From assembly GCF_014359905.1 (NCBI RefSeq), contig NZ_JACIYP010000007.1:1-64000 (forward strand): a DNA stretch of 64,000 nt, given 5' to 3'. Under the pieces are notes generated by a model that saw nothing but the letters and a program-made list of their open reading frames with translations, ran no database searches and was not told the origin of the DNA. Numbering within the stretch: the stretch's first letter is position 1; each line of letters starts with the position of its first letter. Shown in pieces: positions 28,692 through 36,381 of this stretch. The DNA comes from Hoeflea sp. (GTDB lineage: Bacteria; Pseudomonadota; Alphaproteobacteria; Rhizobiales; Rhizobiaceae). Both the position numbers and the translations under genes were made by a program.

Positions 28692-29516
28692 TCAGACCTG
28701 CAGGATGGAGGAAACGAGGAGCTGGGTGTAGGGCGCGCGCGGATCGTCGAGCACCCGGTCGGTGAGTCCAGCCTCGATCACCCTGCCCTCCTTCATCACG
28801 ATCATCCGGTCCGACAACAAACGCGCCACCGCCAGATCGTGGGTGACGACGATCACGGCCAGCCCGAGATCGGAGACCAGCCCGCGCAAAAGGTCGAGAA
28901 GCCGCGCCTGCACCGACACGTCGAGCCCGCCGGTGGGCTCGTCCATGAACACCAGTCTCGGCTCGGTCACCAGGTTTCGGGCGATCTGCAGCCGCTGGCG
29001 CATGCCGCCCGAAAAGGTGCGCGGCTGGTCGTCGACCCGGTCCTCGTCGATCTCGACGCGGGCCAGCCATTCGATCGCCGACCCGCGGATGTTGCCGTAA
29101 TGCCGGTTGCCCACCGCCATCAGCCGCTCGCCGACATTGGCGCCGGCCGAAACCGTCATCCTGAGGCCATCAATCGGGTTCTGGTGCACAAAACCCCAGT
29201 CGGTGCGCATCAGATAGCGCCGCTCGGCCTCCGACATCTTGTAGATGTCAGCGCTCACGCCGTCGCGCATGCGGTAATGCACCGTGCCGCAGGTGGGCGT
29301 CAGCCGCGAGGAGATGCAGTTGAGCAGCGTGGTCTTGCCGGACCCGGATTCGCCGACGATCGCCAGCACCTCGCCCGGCCAAAGCTCGAAGCTCACATCG
29401 GCGCAGCCGATACGCTTGCCGTAGACACGCGTCAGTTTTTCGACGGTCAGCAGCGGCTTGACCGGCGCGGGGATCCCCACCTTGGCGAGCGCTTCCAGAG
29501 TATCGGCATCGCTCAT
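28692..29516 (-). CDS. phnK: C-P lyase complex subunit PhnK
   Basis: ABC-type ATPase of 274 residues that docks onto the PhnGHIJ core. It has Walker A GESGSGKTT near 57, the insertion MRDGVSADIYKMSEAERRYLMRTDWGFVHQNP typical of PhnK, the signature TFSGGMRQRLQIARNL and Walker B LVFMDEPTGGLDV. It is translationally coupled to phnJ (ATGA overlap) and abuts phnL. Confidence 0.95.
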   Translation of the reverse strand: MSDADTLEALAKVGIPAPVKPLLTVEKLTRVYGKRIGCADVSFELWPGEVLAIVGESGSGKTTLLNCISSRLTPTCGTVHYRMRDGVSADIYKMSEAERRYLMRTDWGFVHQNPIDGLRMTVSAGANVGERLMAVGNRHYGNIRGSAIEWLARVEIDEDRVDDQPRTFSGGMRQRLQIARNLVTEPRLVFMDEPTGGLDVSVQARLLDLLRGLVSDLGLAVIVVTHDLAVARLLSDRMIVMKEGRVIEAGLTDRVLDDPRAPYTQLLVSSILQV

Positions 29517-30433
29517 ATCGCGGCCTCCTTTTCAACGGCCGGTTCATCGCCCAGCAACGCGCCACGGTGCCCCTCGGCCCGGCGGCTTTCGCAATGATGG
29601 GTGTCGGAGCAGACGAACATGCGCCCGCCCTTGTCATCGAGCACCACCTCGTCGAGATAGACCTGCTCGGCGCCGCACAGCGCGCAGGGCTGATCGAAGT
29701 GCTGGATCTCGAAGGGATGATCCTCGAAATCGAGGCTGACCACGTCCGTGTGCGGCGGAATGGCGTAGATCCGCTTCTCGCGGCCGGCGCCGAACAGTTG
29801 CAGCGCTTCCGACTGGTGCATTTTCGGATTGTCGAATTTCGGCGTCGGCGACGGGTCCATCACATAGCGCCCCTCAACCTTCACCGGATAGGCGTAAGTG
29901 GTGGCGATGCGGCCGTTGCGGGCGATATCCTCGTAGAGCTTGACATGCATGAGGCCGTATTCCTCGAGCGCATGCATCTTGCGGGTCTCGGTCTCGCGCG
30001 GCTCGAGGAAGCGCAGGGGCTCCGGGATCGGCACTTGGTAGACCAGCACCTGGCCCGCCTTGAGCGGGGTTTCCGGGATCCGGTGCCGTGTCTGGATAAT
30101 GGTGGCGTCCGGCGTCGCCGTCGTGGTGGCCACGCCCGCGGTCTTGGCGAAGAAGGCGCGGATCGACACCGCGTTGGTGGTGTCGTCGGCGCCCTGGTCG
30201 ATCACCTTGAGCACATCGTTCCGCCCGATGATCGCCGCCGTCACCTGCACCCCGCCGGTGCCCCAGCCATAGGGCATCGGCATCTCGCGGGAGGCGAACG
30301 GGACCTGGTATCCGGGAATGGCGATGCCCTTGAGGATCGCGCGGCGGATCATCCGCTTGGTCTGCTCGTCGAGATAGGCGAAATTGTAGCTCGCCAGGTT
30401 TTGCTCCGGAGCGTCTGTCGCATGCATAGTCAT
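29513..30433 (-). CDS. phnJ: Alpha-D-ribose 1-methylphosphonate 5-phosphate C-P lyase
   Basis: Radical SAM enzyme that breaks the carbon-phosphorus bond. The 306-residue protein has the unusual cluster-binding pattern near the C-terminus, CALCGAEQVYLDEV... and VCSDTHHCESR, instead of the usual CxxxCxxC. The N-terminus NFAYLDEQTKRMIRRAILKGIAIPGYQVPFASREMPMPYGWGTGG is highly conserved; the Gly-radical region follows the family. It overlaps phnI and phnK by four bases each, in the order expected for the core complex. Confidence 0.97.
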   Translation of the reverse strand: MTMHATDAPEQNLASYNFAYLDEQTKRMIRRAILKGIAIPGYQVPFASREMPMPYGWGTGGVQVTAAIIGRNDVLKVIDQGADDTTNAVSIRAFFAKTAGVATTTATPDATIIQTRHRIPETPLKAGQVLVYQVPIPEPLRFLEPRETETRKMHALEEYGLMHVKLYEDIARNGRIATTYAYPVKVEGRYVMDPSPTPKFDNPKMHQSEALQLFGAGREKRIYAIPPHTDVVSLDFEDHPFEIQHFDQPCALCGAEQVYLDEVVLDDKGGRMFVCSDTHHCESRRAEGHRGALLGDEPAVEKEAAI

Positions 30434-31545
30434 TCTGCGGCCTCCTTGGCGTCATCGCTCGCAGTGTCATCAGCGGCCTTGGCGAAATGCTCGGCGCGCA
30501 TGCGGCGCACCAGGTCGAGTTCGGCCTGGAAGTCGACGTAATGCGGCAGCTTGAGGTGCTCGACGAAGCCGGTCGATTGCACGTTGTCGCAATGCGACAG
30601 CACGAATTCCTCGTCCTGGGCCGGCGCCGTGATGTCCTCGCCGAGTTCGCTCGCCCGCAGTGCCCGGTCGCACAGCGACATCGCCATCGCCTTGCGCTCG
30701 GCCTGGCCGAACACGAGGCCATAGCCGCGGGTGAATTGCGGCGGCGCCTTGGAGGATCCCTTGAACTGGTTGACCATCTGGCATTCGGTGAGCTTGACCC
30801 GGCCGATGACCACGGCAAAGCCGAGTTCCGGGATCATCACCTCGACATCGACCTCGCCGATGCGGATCTCGCCGGCGAAGGGATGGCTGCGCGCATAGCC
30901 GCGCTGGGTCGAATAGGCGAGCGCCAGCAAAAACCCCTCGTCGCCGCGGGCCAGCGTCTGCAGCCGCGCGTCGCGCTCCATCGGAAACTCCGTCGGCGTG
31001 CGGGTGATATCGGCCACGGGCCGCGAGGCGTCGGTGGCCGGATCGTCCTCGATCAGCCCCTCGTCGCCAAGGATGTCGGAGACGCGGATCACCTTCTCGC
31101 CGGTGTCCGCGGCCGTTTCGGGCGCGTCTAAAGGCTCGTCGCCTGCCAGCGCCGGATCGAGCAGGCGGTGGGTGTAATCGAAGGTGGGGCCGAGCAACTG
31201 GCCGCCCGGCAGGTCCTTGTAGACCGCCGAAATCCGCCGCTCGACCACCATCTCGCCGGTGTCGACCGGTTCGGAATGGCCGAAGCGCGGCAGCGTGGTG
31301 CGGTAGGCCCTGAGCAGGAACACCGCCTCGATCAGGTCGCCACGCGCCTGCTTGATGGCGAGCGCCGCGAGTTCGGGATCGTAAAGCGAGCCCTCCCCCA
31401 TCACCCGGTCGACGGCGAGCGACAATTGCCCGGCGATCTGTTCGAGCGTCAGCCCCGGCACGTCCGTGTCGCCGCGGCGGCGGGCGGCGAGCAGGCGGTG
31501 GGCATTGGCGATGGCGGCTTCGCCGCCCTTGACAGCTACATACAT
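30430..31545 (-). CDS. phnI: C-P lyase core subunit PhnI
   Basis: Nucleosidase-like subunit of 371 residues that, with PhnG, H and L, transfers methylphosphonate to the ribose of ATP. I start at ATG 31545 (MYVAVKGGEAAIANAHRLL), just after the phnH stop; the track start at 31659 runs into phnH. Conserved blocks include EGSLYDPELAALAIKQARGDLIEAVFLLRAYRTTLPR and LALAYSTQRGYARSHPF. It overlaps phnJ as ATGA. Confidence 0.95.
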   Translation of the reverse strand: MYVAVKGGEAAIANAHRLLAARRRGDTDVPGLTLEQIAGQLSLAVDRVMGEGSLYDPELAALAIKQARGDLIEAVFLLRAYRTTLPRFGHSEPVDTGEMVVERRISAVYKDLPGGQLLGPTFDYTHRLLDPALAGDEPLDAPETAADTGEKVIRVSDILGDEGLIEDDPATDASRPVADITRTPTEFPMERDARLQTLARGDEGFLLALAYSTQRGYARSHPFAGEIRIGEVDVEVMIPELGFAVVIGRVKLTECQMVNQFKGSSKAPPQFTRGYGLVFGQAERKAMAMSLCDRALRASELGEDITAPAQDEEFVLSHCDNVQSTGFVEHLKLPHYVDFQAELDLVRRMRAEHFAKAADDTASDDAKEAAE

Positions 31546-31547
31546 GT

Positions 31548-32168
31548 CTATGCCTCCGATCGGATCAGGCGGGTGCTGCGCGGCATCGCCGCCACGCACC
31601 CAGGACCGGCAAGAACGAGATCGATCCCGCGCGGAAACGCCTGCCGGTTGGCCGTCCATTGCTTGGCGAAATGCTGCGGCATCGGATCAGGCGCGAGCGA
31701 CTCCCGGCCCTTGATGCCGGGACCCTCGAGCGTCAGGACCGCCCCGTCGGTCAGCGTCGAAACCTGCAGGATCACCGTTGTCGAACGGTCCGGAAATTCC
31801 TGGGTGCCCAGCGCAAATCCGTTGAGCGCCGAGAGCCTCTCGGGCGCCGCGACAACAGCAAACGCCGCCTCCGACTGATAGGCGGTGATCGGCGCGCCGG
31901 TGTGGAAGATGATCCAGTCGCGGACCGCTGAAGTTTTCGTCAGCGCCGGATCGAGCCAGACCGGCGTGTCGGCGTCGGCGAGCGTGGCGATCAGAGCAGA
32001 GGCCGAGGCGGTCAGCGGCGCAGGCGGTGCGGTCACGGCCGGCAGCGCTTGCACCGAGCCGGGCCGCGCCATGGCGTCCATCAGCGCCCGGAAAACAGTC
32101 TGCGATGCGCCGACAGGGTCCGTGAAACCGCCCTCATAGATCGTTGTGGAAGGAGTGGTGTGCGCCAT
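31548..32168 (-). CDS. phnH: C-P lyase core subunit PhnH
   Basis: Core subunit of 206 residues. The start MAHTTPSTTIYEGGFTDPVGASQTVFRALMDAMARPGSV at 32168 shares a base with the phnG stop (TGATG), so the longer track ORF is wrong. The motifs FRALMDAMARPG and LEGPGIKG plus FPRGIDLVL are typical of PhnH, which resembles a PLP-transferase fold without cofactor residues. Confidence 0.94.
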   Translation of the reverse strand: MAHTTPSTTIYEGGFTDPVGASQTVFRALMDAMARPGSVQALPAVTAPPAPLTASASALIATLADADTPVWLDPALTKTSAVRDWIIFHTGAPITAYQSEAAFAVVAAPERLSALNGFALGTQEFPDRSTTVILQVSTLTDGAVLTLEGPGIKGRESLAPDPMPQHFAKQWTANRQAFPRGIDLVLAGPGCVAAMPRSTRLIRSEA

Positions 32169-32662
32169 CAATCTTCTCCCCGCACCATGGTGAAGAAATT
32201 GACCCGGGTCGCGGCGGTCTCTCCCCGCAGTTTCGCGTCCGCTTGGGCCAAGCCCTGTTCGAGCGGCCCGACGATATCGCGCTCGATCGTGCCTGCATGG
32301 GCAGGGTCCTGCGCCAGCGCGTCTATGACGGCCACGAGCTGCGCCTTGCGCGTGTCGCGGCCGGCTACCATTGCATGACCGACCAGGCCCGAGCCGATCC
32401 GCACGGTCACCCGCGTGGCCGAGATTTCGCCGGCATGGAACGGCTGGCCGCTGCCGCCAATGCGTCCGCGCAGGGCCACAAGCCCGGATTCGGGACCGCG
32501 CAGCAGCTCGACCGCGGGATCGAGCCCGGTCCGTTTCCAGCACGCTACAAGCGCGCTTGCGGGCGCCTTGGCCAGCACCGACAGCCGCCGCTGCCGATCC
32601 ACGACCTCCGCGTCGGCGGCTTTGGCCGGTCGATCTTCCCTTCGATGCCCCGTACCCGTCAT
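32168..32662 (-). CDS. phnG: C-P lyase core subunit PhnG
   Basis: First gene of the C-P lyase operon, 164 residues. The pattern RRLSVLAKAPASALVACWKR, ESGLVALRGRIGGSGQPFHAGEISATRVTVRI and the C-terminal AATRVNFFTMVRGED matches PhnG. GGAG stands six bases before the ATG. A palindrome ending 15 bp upstream and a Pho-box-like repeat further up suggest control by PhnF and PhoB. Confidence 0.94.
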   Translation of the reverse strand: MTGTGHRREDRPAKAADAEVVDRQRRLSVLAKAPASALVACWKRTGLDPAVELLRGPESGLVALRGRIGGSGQPFHAGEISATRVTVRIGSGLVGHAMVAGRDTRKAQLVAVIDALAQDPAHAGTIERDIVGPLEQGLAQADAKLRGETAATRVNFFTMVRGED

Positions 32663-32676
32663 CAGGATCTCCTTAC

Positions 32677-32696
32677 TTGTCTATTAGTCTAGACAA
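32677..32696. promoter_or_regulatory. Probable PhnF (HutC-type GntR) operator
   Basis: TTGTCTA-TTAGTC-TAGACAA is a perfect 7-bp inverted repeat and contains the 8-bp palindrome GTCTAGAC, matching the HutC-subfamily consensus GTMTAKAC. It lies 15 bp before phnG and between phnG and the divergent phnF, the expected place for repression of both. Confidence 0.7.
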
Positions 32697-32729
32697 CCAT
32701 ATCAATTACGATACACTTAAACCTCACGT

Positions 32730-32747
32730 GTGACGAGCCTGTGACAT
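32730..32747 (-). promoter_or_regulatory. Pho-box-like site oriented toward phnG
   Basis: On the minus strand, ATGTCAC-AGGC-TCGTCAC has two 7-bp repeats separated by four bases, as in the PhoB consensus CTGTCAT-N4-CTGTCAT. It is 68-85 bp upstream of the phnG start and overlaps the track's GTG start of phnF, which supports a later start for phnF. Confidence 0.5.
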
Positions 32748-33520
32748 TCAGAAAGGAAACCCGATTGGAAACGCTGGAAAGACGCACCGGAATAGCGCTC
32801 TGGCGGCAGGTCGCAGACCAGATCCGCCAGTCCGTCCTCACCGGGCTGAGCGCCAATGAACGGTTGCCGCCCGAGATTGAACTGGCCACCCGCTTCGGCG
32901 TCAACCGACATACGGTGCGCGCGGCCATCGCCGCGCTGGAAAAGGAAGGCACCGTGCGGGCCGAACAGGGCCGCGGCACCTTTCTCAACGAGCGCAAGCG
33001 CCTGAGCTACCCGATCGGCCGGCGCACGCGCTTTTCATCGGGCCTTGAAAACCAGGCGCAGACACGCTCGGGCAAGCTGCTGTCGAGCCAGACTCTCCCC
33101 GCGCCACCGCGGGTCAGCCAGGCTCTGGGGCTGCCGGCCCACACTGGCGTTGTCCAGCTGTCGACCCTCTCCATGGCCGACGGCGTTCCGATCTCGGCGG
33201 CGACATCCTGGTTTGACGCGGCCCGGTTTGCGTCCATTGCCGGCCTTTACGCCGAGACCGGATCGATCACCGCCTCGCTCAGGCTGCTCGGCGTCGAGGA
33301 CTACACCCGCAAGACCACCGCCGTGGACGCGCGCCATGCCTCCGCCGAGGAGCTCGATCTGCTGGCGCTCTCGCCCGGCGCCATCGTGCTCGTAACCCGC
33401 TCGATCGACATCGACCCGGCAGGTCTTCCGGTTCTCTACGGCGAATCCCGCTTTGCCGCCGACAGGGTGGAATTGCTCATAGACAACAGCGCATCCGCGG
33501 CTGCGCCGGACGCACCCTGA
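32741..33520 (+). CDS. phnF: Phosphonate operon repressor, GntR/HutC family
   Basis: Regulator of up to 259 residues. The N-terminal winged helix reads IALWRQVADQIRQSVLTGLSANERLPPEIELATRFGVNRHTVRAAIAALEKEGTVRAEQGRGTFL, and the C-terminal chorismate-lyase-like (UTRA) domain carries YGESRF near the end, the effector-binding element. It is divergent from phnG, as in many phn clusters. The GTG at 32741 lacks an RBS; a TTG at 32765 has AAAGGA eight bases upstream and may be the true start, giving 251 residues. Confidence 0.92.
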   Translation: MTFRKETRLETLERRTGIALWRQVADQIRQSVLTGLSANERLPPEIELATRFGVNRHTVRAAIAALEKEGTVRAEQGRGTFLNERKRLSYPIGRRTRFSSGLENQAQTRSGKLLSSQTLPAPPRVSQALGLPAHTGVVQLSTLSMADGVPISAATSWFDAARFASIAGLYAETGSITASLRLLGVEDYTRKTTAVDARHASAEELDLLALSPGAIVLVTRSIDIDPAGLPVLYGESRFAADRVELLIDNSASAAAPDAP

Positions 33521-33548
33521 AAGCCTGACTGTCACAGTGTCACCGGGA

Positions 33549-33566
33549 CCGTCACAAAACTGAAAA
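33549..33566 (+). promoter_or_regulatory. Pho box upstream of plcP-btaAB
   Basis: CCGTCAC-AAAA-CTGAAAA matches the PhoB consensus CTGTCAT-AAAA-CTGTCAT at about 13-14 of 18 positions with the right spacing and the A-rich spacer. Two further TGTCAC copies stand just upstream at 33530-33543. It precedes a lipid-remodelling operon known to be phosphate-controlled in relatives. Confidence 0.55.
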
Positions 33567-33607
33567 CGGAATCGTGTCTAAGCCTGCCAGCAAGACGATT
33601 GCTCTAG

Positions 33608-34438
33608 GTGCAGGCGGGGCCCGTGACCAACACTTACCGGACTATCTTCCTTTCCGACATTCATCTCGGTACGCCGGATTGCCAGGCCGACATCCTGATC
33701 GATTTCCTGCGCACCCACGATGCGCCGACCATCTATCTCGTCGGCGACATCATCGATTGCTGGCGGATGAAGCGGAAGGGCTTCTACTGGCCGCAATCCC
33801 ACAATGACGTCGTCCAGAAGCTGTTGCGCAAGGCGCGCAAGGGCGCCCGCGTCATCTATGTTCCGGGCAATCATGACGAATTGCTGCGCGAGTATCAGGG
33901 CGTTCATTTCGGCGGCATCGAAGTGCGCGAGCGCGATATGTTCGAGACCGCCGACGGCAAGCGCTTGCTGGTCATTCACGGCGACGAATTCGACATGGTG
34001 GTGATGAACCACCGCTGGCTCGCCCATCTCGGCGACATGGCCTACGGCATGGCGATGTGGACCAACAAATGGCACAACCGCTCGCGCAAGCTGCTCGGGC
34101 TTCGCTACTGGTCGTTCTCCCGCTGGGCCAAGCTCAAGGTCAAGAGCGCAGTCAATTTCATCTCGGATTTCGAGGAAGTGCTGGCCGAGGAAGCCCGCAA
34201 GCACGGCGCCGACGGCGTCATCTGCGGCCATATCCACCACGCCGCCAACGAGATGCGCGGCGGGATCCGCTACGTCAACACCGGCGACTGGGTGGAAAGC
34301 TGCACTGCCGTGGTCGAGCATGACGACGGCCGTCTCGAGATCATCGACTGGTCGCGCCGCATTTCGGAAAAGGCGGGACAACTGACGGTCGTGAAGCCGG
34401 TCAAACAGATACCCGGCGCACAAAACCAGGCGGCATGA
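33608..34438 (+). CDS. plcP: PlcP-type metallophosphoesterase (phospholipase C for lipid remodelling)
   Basis: Calcineurin-like phosphoesterase of about 276 residues. The metal-binding blocks are SDIHLG near 16, VGDIIDCW near 45, GNHDE near 87, HGDEFD near 124 and GHIHHA near 211. It resembles LpxH-type UDP-diacylglucosamine hydrolases, but its position before btaA and btaB identifies it as PlcP, which degrades phosphatidylcholine and other phospholipids to diacylglycerol under phosphate shortage. Start uncertain: GTG at 33608 or GTG at 33623, neither with a strong RBS. It is probably induced by PhoB through the box upstream. Confidence 0.85.
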   Translation: MQAGPVTNTYRTIFLSDIHLGTPDCQADILIDFLRTHDAPTIYLVGDIIDCWRMKRKGFYWPQSHNDVVQKLLRKARKGARVIYVPGNHDELLREYQGVHFGGIEVRERDMFETADGKRLLVIHGDEFDMVVMNHRWLAHLGDMAYGMAMWTNKWHNRSRKLLGLRYWSFSRWAKLKVKSAVNFISDFEEVLAEEARKHGADGVICGHIHHAANEMRGGIRYVNTGDWVESCTAVVEHDDGRLEIIDWSRRISEKAGQLTVVKPVKQIPGAQNQAA

Positions 34439-34475
34439 TGCCCGCGCCTTCCCCTCTCCTGCGGAGTTCTGACAC

Positions 34476-35720
34476 ATGACCATGATTGAAACCGCCGGCG
34501 TCGGCGCCCGCATCGATGGGGCTGTCGTGCGCAACACCGCCCTCTCGTCGACGGGGATCCTGGAGCGGGTCTTCTCGGCCGCTTTCCGCGGCCTGGTCTA
34601 CCCGCAGATCTGGGAGGACCCTCTGGTCGACATGGAGGCGCTGGCGCTCAAGCCGACCGATACCATGGTCACCATCGCCTCCGGCTCCTGCAATGTCCTG
34701 TCCTATCTCACCGCCAACCCGGCCGAGATCATCGCGGTGGACCTGTCGCCCGCCCATGTGGCGCTGGGCAAGCTCAAGCTGGCGGCGGCCACCCACCTGC
34801 CCGATCACACCTCGTTTTCCAACCTGTTCCGCCACGCCAATCTGAAATCCAACACGGCGCTCTATGACCGCCACATCCGGCCGCACCTCGACGAAAGCAC
34901 GCGGGCTTACTGGGACGGACGCGAAGCCAATGGCCGCCGCCGGATCAGCCGCTTCACCCGCGGCTTCTATGCCACGGGCCTGCTCGGTCGGTTCATCTCG
35001 GCAGCCCATGTGATCGGCAAGATCTACGGCGTCGATCCGCGCGAACTCCTGCGCATGGACAGCGTCGAGAAGCAGCGCGAGTTCTTCGATGCACGCATCG
35101 CTCCCGTCTTCAACAGCCGCAGCTTCAAGGCGCTCACATCCATGCGTGCCTCGCTGTTTGGCCTCGGGATCCCGCCAGCCCAATACGAGGCCTTGGCCGG
35201 TGACGCGCCCGACGGCATGATCGGCGCCCTGCGCGCCCGCACCGAGCGGCTCGCCTGCGGCTTTCCGCTCAAGGACAATTACTTCGCCTGGCAGGCTTTT
35301 GGCCGCGGCTATCAGCCGGGCGATGCTGCCAGCCTGCCGCCCTATCTCGAAGCCCGCCATTTCGAGACCGTGCGCCGCAACGCCAGCCGCGTCGCCATCG
35401 TCAATGAGAGCATCACCGCCCTGCTTGCTGCACGGCCCGCCGGCTCGGTCGATGCCTTCGTGCTGCTCGATGCCCAGGACTGGATGACCGACCGGCAGCT
35501 CTCAGAGCTGTGGGCCGAGATCACCCGCACCGCCGCCCCCGGTGCGCGCGTCATCTATCGCACCGCCGCCGCCCCCTCGCCGCTGCCCGGCCATGTCCCG
35601 GATGGCATCCTCGAAAAGTGGGACTATCGCCGTGAGCAGAGCCTTGAGCTTGGCGCGAAGGACCGATCGGCGATCTATGGCGGCTTTCACCTGCACATCA
35701 AGCGAGACACAGCCGCATGA
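34476..35720 (+). CDS. btaA: S-adenosylmethionine:diacylglycerol 3-amino-3-carboxypropyltransferase
   Basis: First committed enzyme of the betaine lipid DGTS: it transfers the aminocarboxypropyl group of SAM to diacylglycerol. The 414-residue protein has the DUF3419 pattern: VYPQIWEDPLVDMEAL near 46, the SAM-binding TMVTIASGSCNVLSYLTANPAEIIAVDLSPAHVALGKLKL near 65-100, and the C-terminal FVLLDAQDWMTDRQLSELWAEITRTAAPGARVIYRTA. It follows plcP, which supplies diacylglycerol, and overlaps btaB by four bases. Confidence 0.95.
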   Translation: MTMIETAGVGARIDGAVVRNTALSSTGILERVFSAAFRGLVYPQIWEDPLVDMEALALKPTDTMVTIASGSCNVLSYLTANPAEIIAVDLSPAHVALGKLKLAAATHLPDHTSFSNLFRHANLKSNTALYDRHIRPHLDESTRAYWDGREANGRRRISRFTRGFYATGLLGRFISAAHVIGKIYGVDPRELLRMDSVEKQREFFDARIAPVFNSRSFKALTSMRASLFGLGIPPAQYEALAGDAPDGMIGALRARTERLACGFPLKDNYFAWQAFGRGYQPGDAASLPPYLEARHFETVRRNASRVAIVNESITALLAARPAGSVDAFVLLDAQDWMTDRQLSELWAEITRTAAPGARVIYRTAAAPSPLPGHVPDGILEKWDYRREQSLELGAKDRSAIYGGFHLHIKRDTAA

Positions 35721-36370
35721 GCGACCTCGCAGCAAATGCCTCGATGATGGACGGCATCTACCGCCACCAGCGCCATATCTACGATCTGACGCGGCGCTAC
35801 TATCTGCTCGGCCGCAACGATCTGATCGCGGCGCTCGATCCGCCCGCCGGCGGATCGGTGCTGGAGATCGGTTGCGGCACCGCGCGCAACCTTATCCTGA
35901 CGGCGGAGCGCTACCACGACGCGCAGCTCCACGGCATCGACATTTCCGCCGAAATGCTCAAATCGGCCGAGGCCACCGTGACAAAAAACAGCCTTTCCGG
36001 CCGCATCCGCCTGGCCCAGGGCGACGCAACCCGCTTTGATGCGGCCGAGTTGTTCGGGGTCGCGCAGTTCGACCGGGTGTTCTTCTCCTACAGCCTGTCG
36101 ATGATCCCCGGCTGGGAAGCCGCGCTCAGGCAGGCCATCGCGGCCACCGCGCCGGGCGGTCAGTTGCATGTGGTGGATTTCGGACAACAAACCGCGCTTC
36201 CGGGCTGGTTCGGCACCGGCCTCAAGGCCTGGCTCGCGCGGTTTCATGTCACGCCGCGGGCCAATCTCGGCGAAGCCATGGCGGCGCTCGCGGCCGAGCA
36301 TCACGGCGAATTGCGGTTTGCCACGCTCTATCGCGATTACGCCCGGATCGGCGCCATCACACTGCCTTGA
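35717..36370 (+). CDS. btaB: DGTS N-methyltransferase
   Basis: SAM-dependent methyltransferase of 217 residues that adds three methyl groups to diacylglyceryl homoserine to complete DGTS. Motif I is VLEIGCGTARNLIL near 49, followed by HGIDISAEMLKSAEATV and FFSYSLSMIPGWEAAL. Length and the YRHQRHIYDLTRRYYLLGRNDLI N-terminus match BtaB. It is translationally coupled to btaA (ATGA) and ends 11 bp from the convergent modC stop. Confidence 0.94.
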   Translation: MSDLAANASMMDGIYRHQRHIYDLTRRYYLLGRNDLIAALDPPAGGSVLEIGCGTARNLILTAERYHDAQLHGIDISAEMLKSAEATVTKNSLSGRIRLAQGDATRFDAAELFGVAQFDRVFFSYSLSMIPGWEAALRQAIAATAPGGQLHVVDFGQQTALPGWFGTGLKAWLARFHVTPRANLGEAMAALAAEHHGELRFATLYRDYARIGAITLP

Positions 36371-36381
36371 CCGCAGCCGGG

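Noticed and set aside
27370-29070. 566-aa minus-strand ORF
   Set aside because: Only its C-terminal 204 residues are real (acyltransferase, from 27984). The rest reads phnK and phnL in the wrong frame.
33530-33543. Paired TGTCAC copies as a second Pho box before plcP
   Set aside because: They are 8 bp apart, not 11, so they do not form a PhoB repeat by themselves; kept only as context for the box at 33549.
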